A DNA stretch of 64,000 nt from Blastocatellia bacterium. Lineage in GTDB: Bacteria; Acidobacteriota; Blastocatellia; Chloracidobacteriales; JADJPF01. How positions within the stretch are numbered: the stretch's first letter is position 1; the number at the start of each line of letters is the position of its first letter. The notes beneath the pieces were generated by a model. That model was not told the DNA's origin. It saw only the letters and a program-made list of their open reading frames with translations, and did no database searches. Positions 27,304 through 36,203 of the stretch are shown here, piece after piece. The translations under genes were made by a program, and so were the position numbers. The stretch is taken from positions 92,669-156,668 of the forward strand of contig JADJPF010000009.1 of NCBI GenBank assembly GCA_016713405.1. The letters run 5' to 3'.

Positions 27304-27910
27304 ATGAGTATTAATAATATAAAAGGCAATCTTAGTGGAATAAACCAAGGCTGATTTACTAAAGCAACAAGAATTAACCGAACCATCAAAAAGTGGAGGC
27401 AATTTTGCAGGTTTATCTGTAAAGCAAGTTACACCTCCTAGCGATTCACCTATAGAATCAATGGCAGCACGTTCGCAAAATTTTAGTAGTTCTTATAACA
27501 AACCTATTACTAATATTGACCCTATACAAGATAATCAAAATAATTTTCCTCTCAGTTAAAAAAATGATTTAAGCCGTTTAGTTAATTCAATACAACAACT
27601 TCAATCTACAGCTAAGGGAAATGAAAATCCTAATTCTGCCGCAGGTACAGCATCTATAGACGCTCTTAAAAAAGGTATTGGTGCTAGTAGCACAGGTTTA
27701 GGAGAAGGCGTTAGCGGTGCGCGTCGTTTAGAAGCAACTAATGATCCTGTAAATATGAAAGATTCAGGAGAAACAGGTGCAGCACGTAAAGCAACAAGTC
27801 CAACAGATCAAGTTTCTCAGATTATGGCTAAAGTAGTAGAACTACAAAAACAATTAGTCAATGAATTATCTGATAAATCTTCAATAATCAAAAAACTAGA
27901 AAATAATTAG
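27304..27910 (+). pseudogene. Broken gene for a Ser/Asn/Gln-rich protein with a C-terminal coiled coil
   Basis: From ATG 27304 the frame reads SINNIKGNLSGINQG and stops; shifting by one base gives ADLLKQQELTEPSKSGG and continues to an in-frame TAA at 27557-27559, then goes on in the same frame as KNDLSRLVNSIQQLQ, ASIDALKKGIGASSTGLG, TSPTDQVSQIMAKVV and ends ELQKQLVNELSDKSS-IIKKLENN at 27910. Codon use and the amphipathic C-terminal helix show that this was one gene of about 200 codons. No membrane segment. The function is not recognised. One frameshift and one in-frame stop make it broken as sequenced. Confidence 0.6.
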
Positions 27911-27966
27911 TTTAATAAATCAAAAACTAAACTATTTTGCTGGAAATTATCATTAATCTACCAAAA

Positions 27967-28009
27967 TATAAGCTTTATAGAGAGTAATGGATCATCTATA
28001 AAGCTTATA
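27967..28009. repeat. 15-bp perfect inverted repeat
   Basis: Arms 27967-27981 and 27995-28009 are perfectly complementary and contain AAGCTT; the loop has 13 bases. It lies between the broken gene and the TPR gene. It may terminate transcription of the broken gene, but the T run after it is poor in both directions. Confidence 0.55.
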
Positions 28010-28020
28010 AACATTTAGTA

Positions 28021-28040
28021 GACCTATGCTAGAATAGGTC
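28021..28040 (+). promoter_or_regulatory. Inverted repeat over a probable -10 box of the TPR gene
   Basis: GACCTAT (28021-28027) and ATAGGTC (28034-28040) form a perfect 7-bp inverted repeat around GCTAGA. It contains TGCTAGAAT (28027-28035), an extended -10-like sequence about 45 bases before the TPR start. This arrangement would let a repressor block the promoter; no -35 is obvious, as expected for an extended -10. Confidence 0.4.
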
Positions 28041-28080
28041 ACATATCTAAACAATTACCTCACAATTAGGAATCAACACC

Positions 28081-28974
28081 ATGTCGCGTGCTGCGGAACA
28101 ATTGTTTAAAGAAGGAAATGAACAATTTTTTATTGGTCAATTTAAGAAAGCAGCAGAAAATTTTGAGCAAGCTTTAAGCTTAATTACTGATGAGCCAGTG
28201 CTTTGGTATAACTATGGCTGCTCATTAGTTGAATTAGAGCGTTATGAGGATGCTCTTAATGCTTTTGCAAAGGCTGTTGAAATAAAGCCAGATTTTTACT
28301 TATCTTGGTTTAACCATGGGAATGTACTAAATATATTAGGTAGATTTGATGATGCCTTAGATAGCTATAACAATGTAGTAGAACTTAAACCAGATCATTA
28401 TTTAGCTTGGAATAATCGTGGTTGTTCACTAGCTAGAATAGAAGAATTTGCCGAATCCTTAGAAAGTTATCAAAAAGCTCTAAATTTGCGTTCAGACTAT
28501 AGACCTGCTAAGTATAATCGAGCTTATGTTTTAGCAAAAATAGGGCAATTTGAAGAAGCAGCAGAAATTTATGAATCAGCTTTGCAGTTAAGAGCAGAAG
28601 ATCCTGCAATGTGGAATAATCGAGGAGTTGTACTTACACGTGCTAACAGATTAGCAGATGCTTTATATTGTTTTGAACAAGCTATTCACTTAAAAACAGA
28701 TTATTACAAAGCCTGGTATAACCGAGGCTATGTATTAGCAGAAATGCAGCGTTATGAGGAGTCTTTGGAAAGTTATAATAATGCTCTACAAATATTACCT
28801 GATTACGGTACAGCACTTTATAATTCTGGGTATGTATTGATAAAACTAGGGCGTATTGCTCAAGCAGCAGAAGTTTTTACTGAGTATGTAAAGCTTTGTC
28901 CAGTGTCTGAATACACAGATTTACTTAATCAACAGATAGCTAGATTGCGACAATATGCACAGAAATATCAATAG
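28081..28974 (+). CDS. TPR protein, cytoplasmic
   Basis: The 297-residue protein is a nearly uninterrupted array of about eight 34-residue TPR units (AWNNRGCSLARIEEFAESLE, WNNRGVVLTRANRLADALYC and AWYNRGYVLAEMQRYEESLE are successive examples). There is no signal peptide. The regular WYN/WNN-G signature resembles the helical scaffolds of cytoplasmic protein-protein interaction modules. It stands alone after its own promoter region and is followed by a secreted-protein gene 12 bases later. Partner unknown. Confidence 0.9.
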   Translation: MSRAAEQLFKEGNEQFFIGQFKKAAENFEQALSLITDEPVLWYNYGCSLVELERYEDALNAFAKAVEIKPDFYLSWFNHGNVLNILGRFDDALDSYNNVVELKPDHYLAWNNRGCSLARIEEFAESLESYQKALNLRSDYRPAKYNRAYVLAKIGQFEEAAEIYESALQLRAEDPAMWNNRGVVLTRANRLADALYCFEQAIHLKTDYYKAWYNRGYVLAEMQRYEESLESYNNALQILPDYGTALYNSGYVLIKLGRIAQAAEVFTEYVKLCPVSEYTDLLNQQIARLRQYAQKYQ

Positions 28975-28986
28975 GTGATAATTTTT

Positions 28987-29909
28987 ATGTATTTAAAAAA
29001 TTAAGTTTATTAATATATGCAAGCTTAATGCTTATTATCAGCATTCTACTTTTACCATCAATTCAAGCTAATAAATCCTCAATTAATTTAATTAAGGCAC
29101 AAATAGAAGGTATTAACCCTCAAGCACTTGGAGAACAACTCTTACTTATAGATGATGGTAGCGGTGATGGTCGTTATGGTGGAACTGGTGATCCTGGATT
29201 TGGTTGGTTTAATTCATTAAAACCTGATGGCTACCCAGCTACACTTAAAGAAGTAAGAATTGCTTTTAGTGATGGATCACGAGGAGTATTAGCTGGCTCA
29301 CCTCTAAGAATTGCCGTTTATACTGATCCTGAAGGAAATGGGCCAGATGCAAATCAAACGCCTGCCGTTTTATTTCCTGTAACCTGTAATAATCCTGGTA
29401 ATTTTGAAAGTTACCTTCTACCAGAATTAATTACTATTAACTCTGGTAATTTTATTGTTGGGGTAATTGACACTATTTTTATTGCTGATTTACCTGCTTT
29501 TGGTGACACAGTTGGTTTGGTTAAACCTATTGGTAGTCAATCTTATGTAACTCTTGATGCTGGTAGGACTTTTTTGCGGGTAGATGAAGTTTTTCCTAAC
29601 TTTCAACTTCAACCCGTTGCTTGGTTAATACGAGGTGTAGCAGATGTTGAAGGTCTATCACCTGTAATAACTAGGGCCCTTTACAAAAAAGGCAAACTAA
29701 AAGTATTTGGTCGCAATTTTTCTGATAACGCAATTATTCGTATAAATGGAGAGAGAATTAATTTACCTATAAAATTTGCTCCTATTAAAGGTAGGTTAAT
29801 GATAGAAGGTACACCAGAGCAATTAAACTTAAGAGAGACTGGACGAAGCAATAAATTAGTAATTGTTGTTGACGGTGTAGCCTCGGAAGTTTTTGATTTT
29901 ACTAGCTAA
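28987..29909 (+). CDS. Secreted protein of unknown function with C-terminal Ig-like region, 5' frameshift
   Basis: Without correction only the ATG at 29028 is available, inside the signal sequence. The ATG at 28987 reads MYLK and then, with one A added to the A run at 28995-29000, KLSLLIYASLMLIISILLL, a complete signal peptide ending SIQA. The mature part has an N-terminal Gly/Asp-rich segment (DDGSGDGRYGGTGDPGFGW), a jelly-roll-like middle and a C-terminal beta sandwich (KGKLKVFGRNFSDNAIIRIN) resembling IPT/TIG domains. Probably a periplasmic or surface protein; function unknown. Confidence 0.72.
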
Positions 29910-30029
29910 ACTTATCTGTTGAGCCTAGCATAAGCTGTTTACATAATTTATAATTTGGGTAATTTTCTTTTTAACATTCTGTTAATAAACTAACTTTCTA
30001 ATAACTGTACTAAGCTTGGAGGGATAAAA

Positions 30030-31679
30030 ATGTCTTCAAAAGCAGAAGCCGCGCACTATTCACCACCTAGTGTTTCTGGCGAAAATTGGTTTAACATAAA
30101 CTCTTTACTTCCAACAATTATTGCTATTGTTGGAGCAACTGTTTTAGTTCTAGTTCGTTTTCAAGGTACTAAGCTTGATGTTTTAAAAGAAGCTAGCCAA
30201 ACAAACTTGGCTTTGATTTGCTATTTAGCATCTTCTTTGTTTTTTGGTATGTATTTGATGGGACGCGAACCATTAATGAGAAAATTAGGCATGTGGACAA
30301 TGATTCTAGGTTTTATGCTTAATTTTTCTGCTTGGGGAATGCGCTGGATTGAATATACAGAATTTACTAAAGCCCAAGGCGATATGGTGACAATTTGGCC
30401 TACATTACCTTTGGCCGAAAAAATTAACCATACTTTCCCACTTTCTAATCTCTACGACATTACTTTAGGGTTAACTACATTTTTAGGTCTTACAGCCGTT
30501 TTAGTAGGTGTACGTAAGAGATATGAATTTTTAGGCGCGGTGACAATGCCTGTTGGTGCGCTATTTTTAATCCTAGCTGTATTTTTAGGTAATGATATCA
30601 CTCAACCAATCCAACCAATTTTAAGAAGCTATTGGCGACCAATACACGTAGGTGTAGCGGCTTTAAGCTATGGTATATGTGCCGTTACTTTTGCTGTTGG
30701 AATAATTTACCTATTAAAAGACAATATGAAGCCTGAAAGAATCGCTTTAAGTGTTGCTCTATTCGGTTTAGGTATTTATTTACTAGTAGCAGCACTTTTT
30801 GGTAACTTCTCGCTTACAGGTGGAAGTTTTGGAATGAATATAGTGATGCTTACACCAAAAGTAGGTGAGCAGCCCATTAGGTTTTCTGGAGCAAGAGGCG
30901 ATTTTCTAACAGCAGAATTTCCTTTTGTCGGACGATTTTTACAATTAGTTGTAGTGCTGTTTTTGGCTTCTTCTGCAATGTATCTTAAGGATATGTTTTT
31001 AGGAGAAGATGCAAAACTACGTAAAGCTGCTAATGCTTTGTTTGGACTTGCTGTTTTATTACAAGCTTTAGCTGTAGGTACACTTTACTATCAAATGAAG
31101 ACTGTCAAAGATTTTTCTCCTTATATTTCAGCTTCAAATATGGCTAAGGTGGAAGCATTGCTTGGAGATGATGGTCATAATCATGATGATGGTGGTGGAG
31201 CAGACCATAAGCATGTGGATGGAAAAGCTTGGCTAACTCAAATGGGCCCAAACCTTAGAGTTAATTTTAGCTCTAACCCAGTTGTTAGCACAGGATTTTT
31301 TGTAATTATTGTTGGTGGCTTGTTCTTTGGATTATTTAAGTTAAAAGGTGAGCAAATCTTAAAGAATATTCCTCCGCTAGAAGTACTAGATGATCTTAAC
31401 TATAAACTAGTCTCTGTATGTTTTCCAGGTTTTACCTTAATGTTAATTTTAGGTGCTGTTTGGGCAAATGAATCCTGGGGAACTTATTGGAGTTGGGATC
31501 CTAAGGAAACTTGGGGACTTGTAACTTGGCTAGCTTATGCTGGTTTCTTACATACCCGCTTTACACATGGCTGGAAAGGTCGTCGTTCTGCATATTTTGC
31601 AATCATTGGTTTTGCTTTTATGCTTTTTACTTACTTAGGTGTAAGTTATTTGCTACCTGGTTTACATTCTTACGCATAA
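30030..31679 (+). CDS. ccsA: Cytochrome c assembly protein CcsA-like, with His-rich loop
   Basis: The 549-residue polytopic membrane protein ends with the haem-handling WWD region WGTYWSWDPKETWGLVTWL and the family's closing SYLLPGLHSYA. CcsA/ResC is the membrane partner that moves haem across the membrane and joins it to apocytochrome c. Typical CcsA proteins have about 320 residues; this one has extra N-terminal helices and a hydrophilic insertion at about 379-398 (GHNHDDGG, ADHKHVDG) with five His, which could bind metal or haem. No ResB/CcsB gene is next to it here. The ribosome site GGAGGGA is strong, and a hairpin terminator follows. Confidence 0.9.
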   Translation: MSSKAEAAHYSPPSVSGENWFNINSLLPTIIAIVGATVLVLVRFQGTKLDVLKEASQTNLALICYLASSLFFGMYLMGREPLMRKLGMWTMILGFMLNFSAWGMRWIEYTEFTKAQGDMVTIWPTLPLAEKINHTFPLSNLYDITLGLTTFLGLTAVLVGVRKRYEFLGAVTMPVGALFLILAVFLGNDITQPIQPILRSYWRPIHVGVAALSYGICAVTFAVGIIYLLKDNMKPERIALSVALFGLGIYLLVAALFGNFSLTGGSFGMNIVMLTPKVGEQPIRFSGARGDFLTAEFPFVGRFLQLVVVLFLASSAMYLKDMFLGEDAKLRKAANALFGLAVLLQALAVGTLYYQMKTVKDFSPYISASNMAKVEALLGDDGHNHDDGGGADHKHVDGKAWLTQMGPNLRVNFSSNPVVSTGFFVIIVGGLFFGLFKLKGEQILKNIPPLEVLDDLNYKLVSVCFPGFTLMLILGAVWANESWGTYWSWDPKETWGLVTWLAYAGFLHTRFTHGWKGRRSAYFAIIGFAFMLFTYLGVSYLLPGLHSYA

Positions 31680-31703
31680 AAGCTAGTAATTTTGTTAGAT
31701 TTT

Positions 31704-31736
31704 CAAAAGAGCTAGGGATGTTCTCTAGCTCTTTTG
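31704..31736. terminator. Bidirectional terminator between ccsA and the ATP-grasp gene
   Basis: CAAAAGAGCTAG (31704-31715) pairs perfectly with 31725-31736 around a 9-base loop; the arm ends in CTTTTG then CTTT on plus and a matching run on minus. It serves the convergent genes on both sides. Confidence 0.8.
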
Positions 31737-31755
31737 CTTTAAGATTTGCTAGGTT

Positions 31756-32544
31756 TTAAGAACGGTTAATAATCCATTGCTTATCTTGGTTTGTTAGTAA
31801 AGAAGTTTTGATAGAAGCTCTAGAAATAACTTTAAGAACTTCATAAGGATCACAACCATAAATTCCTGACCCCCAGGAAGGATTAGCTTCAATAACAGCC
31901 CAACCACGATCAGCTATAAATCCTATATCTACAACAACTGATGGTGGCAAGGCTACTTCTGAATCAGCTAAAAAGTTTTCAATAAATGCTTTTGCTTCTA
32001 TTATTTCATCTTTAGAAGCAAACCAATTTCCTTCATCATCTTGTGCTGTTTTACCATTTCTTGCATAAACAGAGATTGTTGCAACACTTCTTTCAATTAT
32101 AAAACTCCTAAATTCTGACATCCAATTTACAACTTCAGATATTAGTATAGGAGTATTGCTAGGAAGTAAGTCTGCTGATGGGATTATTTCGCCTTGCTCA
32201 TATATTTTTGCCCTAAAACATTTATCATCAGCAGGTTTTATAAAGATTTTTTCTTCTATTTTTTCTAACTGGCCTAGTGTCTTATACTGAATTTGCCGTT
32301 TTAGATATTTCAATGGTAGCTTAACCAACCAATCAAAAGTTGGCTCAATTAGCGAAATTTCTAAATTTTCTGAAACCACAGCAGCAAAAAGGGATTCGCC
32401 ATAAATTACAACTATGGAATCAACAATATTTGGTGGCATTCTCCATGACACCAACCTTTCAACCTTCCAACCAAGTTCTTTTGCTGTCCTCCAAAGACTT
32501 ATAGAATCTTCTGTATATCTTGGAGGTAAAACTAATATTGGCAT
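31756..32544 (-). CDS. ATP-grasp domain protein (DUF4343 type)
   Basis: The 262-residue protein matches the DUF4343 (R2K-type) ATP-grasp group. Visible marks are IFIKPADDKCFRAKIY (a Lys for the ATP phosphate), the helix ISEVVNWMSEFRSFI, VYARNGKTAQDDEGNW and the metal/ATP end DRGWAVIEANPSWGSGIYGC, with Glu and Asn of the EANPSWG motif. Such proteins ligate an acid to an amine with ATP, but no substrate is known. It is the last of three minus-strand genes (32577 and 33034 upstream), 32 bases from its neighbour. Confidence 0.85.
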   Translation of the reverse strand: MPILVLPPRYTEDSISLWRTAKELGWKVERLVSWRMPPNIVDSIVVIYGESLFAAVVSENLEISLIEPTFDWLVKLPLKYLKRQIQYKTLGQLEKIEEKIFIKPADDKCFRAKIYEQGEIIPSADLLPSNTPILISEVVNWMSEFRSFIIERSVATISVYARNGKTAQDDEGNWFASKDEIIEAKAFIENFLADSEVALPPSVVVDIGFIADRGWAVIEANPSWGSGIYGCDPYEVLKVISRASIKTSLLTNQDKQWIINRS

Positions 32545-32576
32545 AGTTACTTATTTAGTTGAGTTATAAAGATATT

Positions 32577-33002
32577 TTACCTTCCACCAAGCATTGAACT
32601 TACAGTTCGGTTAGTAGCATCTAGTGTTGCACGGGCTGCCGTTTCAGCATCTGCCCCATTTTCAGAAAGCTGACATGCCCCTAAAAGCTCAATAGCTTCC
32701 CCAACAGGTTGAATAAAGTAATCTGTTTTAAGCAATACAACTAAAAATTTATGGCTTTGTCCACCAAATTCTTTAATAGTAATATCTGAAATCTCAAACT
32801 TGACAGGTTTTGGAGTAGATTGCTCTAAGGCTACTAGAGTAGCTTCAACAGCTAAACGTAGCCTATTGCTAGGGTTATTTTCACCTTTTTTGATGCCCGT
32901 GTAGGTTTTGTCTTGGGTATTAAGTATAACGGTTGCTTCTATTTGTGAGTTTTCTAACTCAGTAAATATTGCTTGTTTTAATATTAATTTATATCTAGCC
33001 AT
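32577..33002 (-). CDS. Small conserved-looking protein of unknown function
   Basis: The 141-residue protein begins YKLILKQAIFTELENSQIEA and has the pattern RLRLAVEATLVALEQSTP, then VKFEISDITIKEFGGQSHKFLVVLL and a C-terminal AARATLDATNRTVSSMLGG. This alpha/beta layout with two similar helices (ATLVALE and ATLDATN) resembles small regulatory domains of the LeuA-type dimer, but I cannot place it in a family. No membrane segment. It lies within a minus-strand cluster between a DUF1684 lipoprotein and an ATP-grasp protein. Confidence 0.65.
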   Translation of the reverse strand: MARYKLILKQAIFTELENSQIEATVILNTQDKTYTGIKKGENNPSNRLRLAVEATLVALEQSTPKPVKFEISDITIKEFGGQSHKFLVVLLKTDYFIQPVGEAIELLGACQLSENGADAETAARATLDATNRTVSSMLGGR

Positions 33003-33033
33003 AGATTTTTTCTCGAAAAATAAAAATTAATTC

Positions 33034-33690
33034 TTACTCATGATAATTTTTTTCTCCAGCACGAACAGCTACTTTTAGTGTGTTTTGTTCTGGTGGAAGG
33101 GGACAACTAAAATCTATATTATAAGCACAATATGGATTATAAGCTAAGTTAAAATCAATTATGTAAATACCATTAGTATTTTCATCTAATTCTAGGTAGC
33201 GACCTGCTCCATAAGTTTCTTTTCCAGAAGTTGTATCACGAAAAGGAATAAAAAGCCTTTTAGGATCAACATCTGTAGAAAGTGACTTAAAAGTATCTAG
33301 CGAGCATTCAACGCCATCTAAAGTAAATTTTAATGCTCCATAACAGATATATACATCTTTTTCACCCTTGCTAGTTAGCATTTTAATTTGTTCTTTATCT
33401 TTGTAAACTTCAAACTTTGCATCAAGGCGATAATTTAGGTTTACAGGAAAATAATTTAATCCCTTAAAATTAGTTCTTTCTTCTTTTAATATTGGACTAT
33501 CTGGAGAAAGCTTTAAGATACGATCTTTTTCTTGGCGAGAAGCTTCTATTTGTTCTCTTAAAGTTAGAGGGCGATTAGGTATATTTGATGAAGTATCCAT
33601 AGATTCACTGCTCACAAGCTTAGGCGCATTGCCCATGTTACAACTACTAATTAAGATTACGAGTAAAATAAATAGCAATTTACTATACAT
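33034..33690 (-). CDS. DUF1684 lipoprotein
   Basis: The 218-residue protein has a lipoprotein signal peptide (LLFILLVILISSC, with the lipobox Cys at 16). The mature part has the DUF1684 pattern: LREQIEASRQEKDRIL, LKEERTNFKGLNYFPVNL, then FIPFRDTTSGKETYGAGRYL and DFNLAYNPYCAYN-FSCPLPP, where the conserved Cys-Pro segments end the domain. The function of the family is unknown. It is the first gene of the minus-strand trio; a palindrome lies in its upstream region. Confidence 0.88.
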   Translation of the reverse strand: MYSKLLFILLVILISSCNMGNAPKLVSSESMDTSSNIPNRPLTLREQIEASRQEKDRILKLSPDSPILKEERTNFKGLNYFPVNLNYRLDAKFEVYKDKEQIKMLTSKGEKDVYICYGALKFTLDGVECSLDTFKSLSTDVDPKRLFIPFRDTTSGKETYGAGRYLELDENTNGIYIIDFNLAYNPYCAYNIDFSCPLPPEQNTLKVAVRAGEKNYHE

Positions 33691-33751
33691 AATATATCCT
33701 TAAAGTTGGACTAAGTAAGAAAAGTAGCTCTTTTTAGGTTAGAATAATTGG

Positions 33752-33769
33752 CTATTTAATTAAATAGCA
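33752..33769. promoter_or_regulatory. 18-bp perfect palindrome between divergent genes
   Basis: GCTATTTAATTAAATAGC is a perfect palindrome lying 61 bases before the DUF1684 gene and 73 bases before the divergent gene at 33843. The position suits an operator shared by two divergent promoters. No regulator gene is adjacent. Confidence 0.45.
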
Positions 33770-33842
33770 ACTATGCTAACATTATTAAATTTTATAAAAA
33801 TCTAACTAACGTAATACTTTTATTTTAGGAGTTTTGTGCAAA

Positions 33843-34367
33843 ATGTTAAATCGTAGAACATTTATATATACAACATTTTTAACAATTTTTAGCCCAAATA
33901 TTTTTTCATTTTCAATTAAAGCCGCAGAAAATGCAGATTTTAATGGAGTTTGGGTATTAGACAAAGAAAAAAGCGTTAACTTACTCCAAATATTTGCAAC
34001 CGTCCAAGAATATTTACTAATCATTAAACAAGATAACAAAACAATAACAGTTTCTACAGAATTCCAAGGGCGAGGACAAAAAATTTCTAGCGAACCAGAC
34101 ACTTTTCCTATGGATGGTACTACTGTAGAAAAAGCTGATAGAAGAGGTTTTATCCAAAAAAGAAGTTTTCGTTATAATGCAGCTAATGAACTAGTTGTAG
34201 AAACAGAAAAAGTTTTTACAGGTGAAGTGCAAATGCCTAATAGTAGCGAAAATGAAACCTGGAATATTTCTGGTGAAGGGGTTTTAACCATTACTATTAC
34301 ACCTAAGAATAATAGTGAAAATAAACAAGTACGTGTTTTTAACAAAAAAACACAGTCAGGTATCTAG
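33843..34367 (+). CDS. Secreted protein of unknown function (lipocalin-like)
   Basis: The ATG at 33843 is preferred over the TTG at 33834 because the AGGAG ribosome site at 33827-33831 is then at workable distance. The ~174-residue product begins MLNRRTFIYTTFLTIFS, a signal with adjacent arginines that could enter the Tat route, cleaved near IKAAEN. The mature chain is all-beta with FNGVWVLDKEKS at its start, as in secreted lipocalin-like domains (ADFNG-W-L). No catalytic motif. Function unknown. Confidence 0.72.
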   Translation: MLNRRTFIYTTFLTIFSPNIFSFSIKAAENADFNGVWVLDKEKSVNLLQIFATVQEYLLIIKQDNKTITVSTEFQGRGQKISSEPDTFPMDGTTVEKADRRGFIQKRSFRYNAANELVVETEKVFTGEVQMPNSSENETWNISGEGVLTITITPKNNSENKQVRVFNKKTQSGI

Positions 34368-34399
34368 CTATTATTTCAAAAAAATTTTGCAATAGCTAG

Positions 34400-34867
34400 G
34401 TGACAAATAATTGCTTGGCTTATAAGGGATCAAAGTTGGAGAATTGGCAAAGTAATATTATCAGTGATGATGTTGCAGCTATTAAGCAATTATTAGGAGC
34501 TAGTAAAACTATTGCTGTAGTAGGTATGACAGCAACAACTTATAAACCATCTTATTATGTTCCTAAATATATGCTTGACCAAGGTTACAAAATAATACCT
34601 ATTAATTCAAAGTTAACGGAAATTGAAGGGATTAAATGTTTTGCTAATTTATTAGAAGTTCCAAAACCTGTTGATATAGTACAAATATTTCGTCGTTCTG
34701 AAGATGTTTTCCCACATGCTGAAGAGGCTCTGGTAATTCAGCCTAAAGCTCTTTGGCTGCAAAGCGGTATTATTAATAACAAAGCAGCAGAATTATTAGC
34801 TAAAAATAATATACAAATAATAATGGATCGCTGTATGTATGTAGATCATCGAGATTTTTTTGCTTAA
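34400..34867 (+). CDS. CoA-binding-domain protein (YccU type)
   Basis: The 155-residue protein begins at GTG. It has the CoA-binding Rossmann pattern: KTIAVVGMTATTYKPSYYV, LDQGYKIIPINSKLTEI, VDIVQIFRRSEDV and QSGIINNKAAELL, ending with RCMYVDHRDFF. Members of the group bind CoA and are of unknown function. It is cytoplasmic. It lies between a secreted protein and a small membrane protein in the same direction. Confidence 0.88.
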   Translation: MTNNCLAYKGSKLENWQSNIISDDVAAIKQLLGASKTIAVVGMTATTYKPSYYVPKYMLDQGYKIIPINSKLTEIEGIKCFANLLEVPKPVDIVQIFRRSEDVFPHAEEALVIQPKALWLQSGIINNKAAELLAKNNIQIIMDRCMYVDHRDFFA

Positions 34868-34889
34868 TATTTAATCCCTGGGGTAGTTT

Positions 34890-35333
34890 ATGCAGGAAAA
34901 TACAAGTTTAACTATTAAAGAAAAAACTCCAATCAATTATGTGTTAACTGCCGGATTGGTTACTTTTGTACCAATTCTTTTAATGCTTAGTTTAATTAAT
35001 GCTAACCCATTTTCATTAGGTAGTTTTATTTTAATAATGATAATTTGGTCAGTAACTTTAGGCCGAGGATGTTCTTTAGAAATTTCAAAAAAAGGCATTA
35101 GACAATATTGTTGTGGAATCCCTCTATTTTTAATTAAATGGGATGAAATAGCTAATATTACTTATAGCCATACTCTAGCTGGGCCTCGCTATCGTATTAG
35201 ATCACGTACTTCCCCTTTAGCTGTAATTGATTTACCTGTTGATGATGCTAACTTTTCAGTTATTAAACAAGCTATTGCAGAACAAGGTGTAGTTTTATCA
35301 CAATCTCCAAAAACTCCAAGTTTATTAATTTGA
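34890..35333 (+). CDS. Small membrane protein with PH-like domain
   Basis: The 147-residue protein has two N-terminal membrane helices (VLTAGLVTFVPILLMLSLI and LGSFILIMIIWSVTLG) followed by a beta-rich part (SLEISKKGIRQYCCGIPLFL, IKWDEIANITYSHTLAG) ending with a helix (SVIKQAIAEQGV). This layout resembles bacterial membrane-tethered PH-like domains. A GGGG ribosome site precedes the ATG. Function unknown. A strong bidirectional terminator follows. Confidence 0.7.
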   Translation: MQENTSLTIKEKTPINYVLTAGLVTFVPILLMLSLINANPFSLGSFILIMIIWSVTLGRGCSLEISKKGIRQYCCGIPLFLIKWDEIANITYSHTLAGPRYRIRSRTSPLAVIDLPVDDANFSVIKQAIAEQGVVLSQSPKTPSLLI

Positions 35334-35345
35334 CCTCTTAAAATA

Positions 35346-35374
35346 AAAAAGCCCAAGATAGCCTTGGGCTTTTT
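35346..35374. terminator. Bidirectional intrinsic terminator
   Basis: AAAAAGCCCAAG pairs with CTTGGGCTTTTT around ATAGC. GC-rich core with T runs on both strands; it separates the convergent PH-like and anti-sigma genes. Confidence 0.92.
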
Positions 35375-35397
35375 CTTTAAAAACAAACTTAAAATAA

Positions 35398-36201
35398 TTA
35401 AATTGGGCCTGATAAATATATAGCACCTCTAGGTGTTACACTACCACCTTCAGGTTCTAAGGAAATAGCAGCCTCCTGAATATTTTGGCATTTACGAGGT
35501 GTAGCCAAAGGCAATTGAGCATTACCACTAGCATCAGTTTGGAATATTCCACCACTAACAACATTTTGATCCCCTGTAATAAACCATAGTTGATAGACTT
35601 TACCTTTTGGAGCAGGGGGTAAGTTACTAATATAAAATAACCAAGTGTTTTGGTTAGTATCCCAAAAAGCTTGACCAGAAGCTTTATTAATTAGTTTGCT
35701 ATCTAAAATAATTAATCGTCGGCTACTACCAATACTGGAAATAACTTTTTGTTTTTGGTTAATTTGTTCTTTTAGTGTGTTAATTTGTGCTTCTTGCAAA
35801 CTAGCTTGTAGACGAGCGCGTTTATTGAATTCAATTAGATAAACAGTTTCTGCTAAAAGTAAAAGAATTACTAAAGAAGCAGCTATACGACCTAATAAGT
35901 TAAAAGTAGTTTGATACCAAGGTTTAGTAGGAATAATCAACTTAAATGGCTTTTGTGGCCTGGTTTCACTACAAACACGATTTAGTAATTTTTCCTTAAC
36001 ACTTTCACTAGGGTTAGAAAGAGGGATACTACAAACTAATGAGGTTAAAGACTCTCTTAGTTGTGCAACGTCTTCTTCACAACTACTACAACCTAGGGCT
36101 AAATGTTTTTCTATAGCTGCTATATCACTAGGGGCTAACTCACCCAACAAATAACAAGCTAGAGAATCTTTAAGTTCTTTATTTAAGCTACATTCAATCA
36201 T
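35398..36201 (-). CDS. Anti-sigma factor (RskA type)
   Basis: The 267-residue protein has an N-terminal anti-sigma domain with a zinc-type signature (LACYLLGELAPSDIAAIEKH then LALGCSSCEEDV: His and two Cys), one membrane helix near residues 95-120 (LLGRIAASLVILLLLAETVY), a periplasmic coiled coil and a C-terminal RskA domain (FYISNLPPAPKGKVYQLWFI). It would hold the sigma factor encoded upstream at the membrane until regulated proteolysis. It starts 2 bases after the sigma gene's stop, confirming the pair. Confidence 0.9.
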   Translation of the reverse strand: MIECSLNKELKDSLACYLLGELAPSDIAAIEKHLALGCSSCEEDVAQLRESLTSLVCSIPLSNPSESVKEKLLNRVCSETRPQKPFKLIIPTKPWYQTTFNLLGRIAASLVILLLLAETVYLIEFNKRARLQASLQEAQINTLKEQINQKQKVISSIGSSRRLIILDSKLINKASGQAFWDTNQNTWLFYISNLPPAPKGKVYQLWFITGDQNVVSGGIFQTDASGNAQLPLATPRKCQNIQEAAISLEPEGGSVTPRGAIYLSGPI

Positions 36202-36203
36202 AA

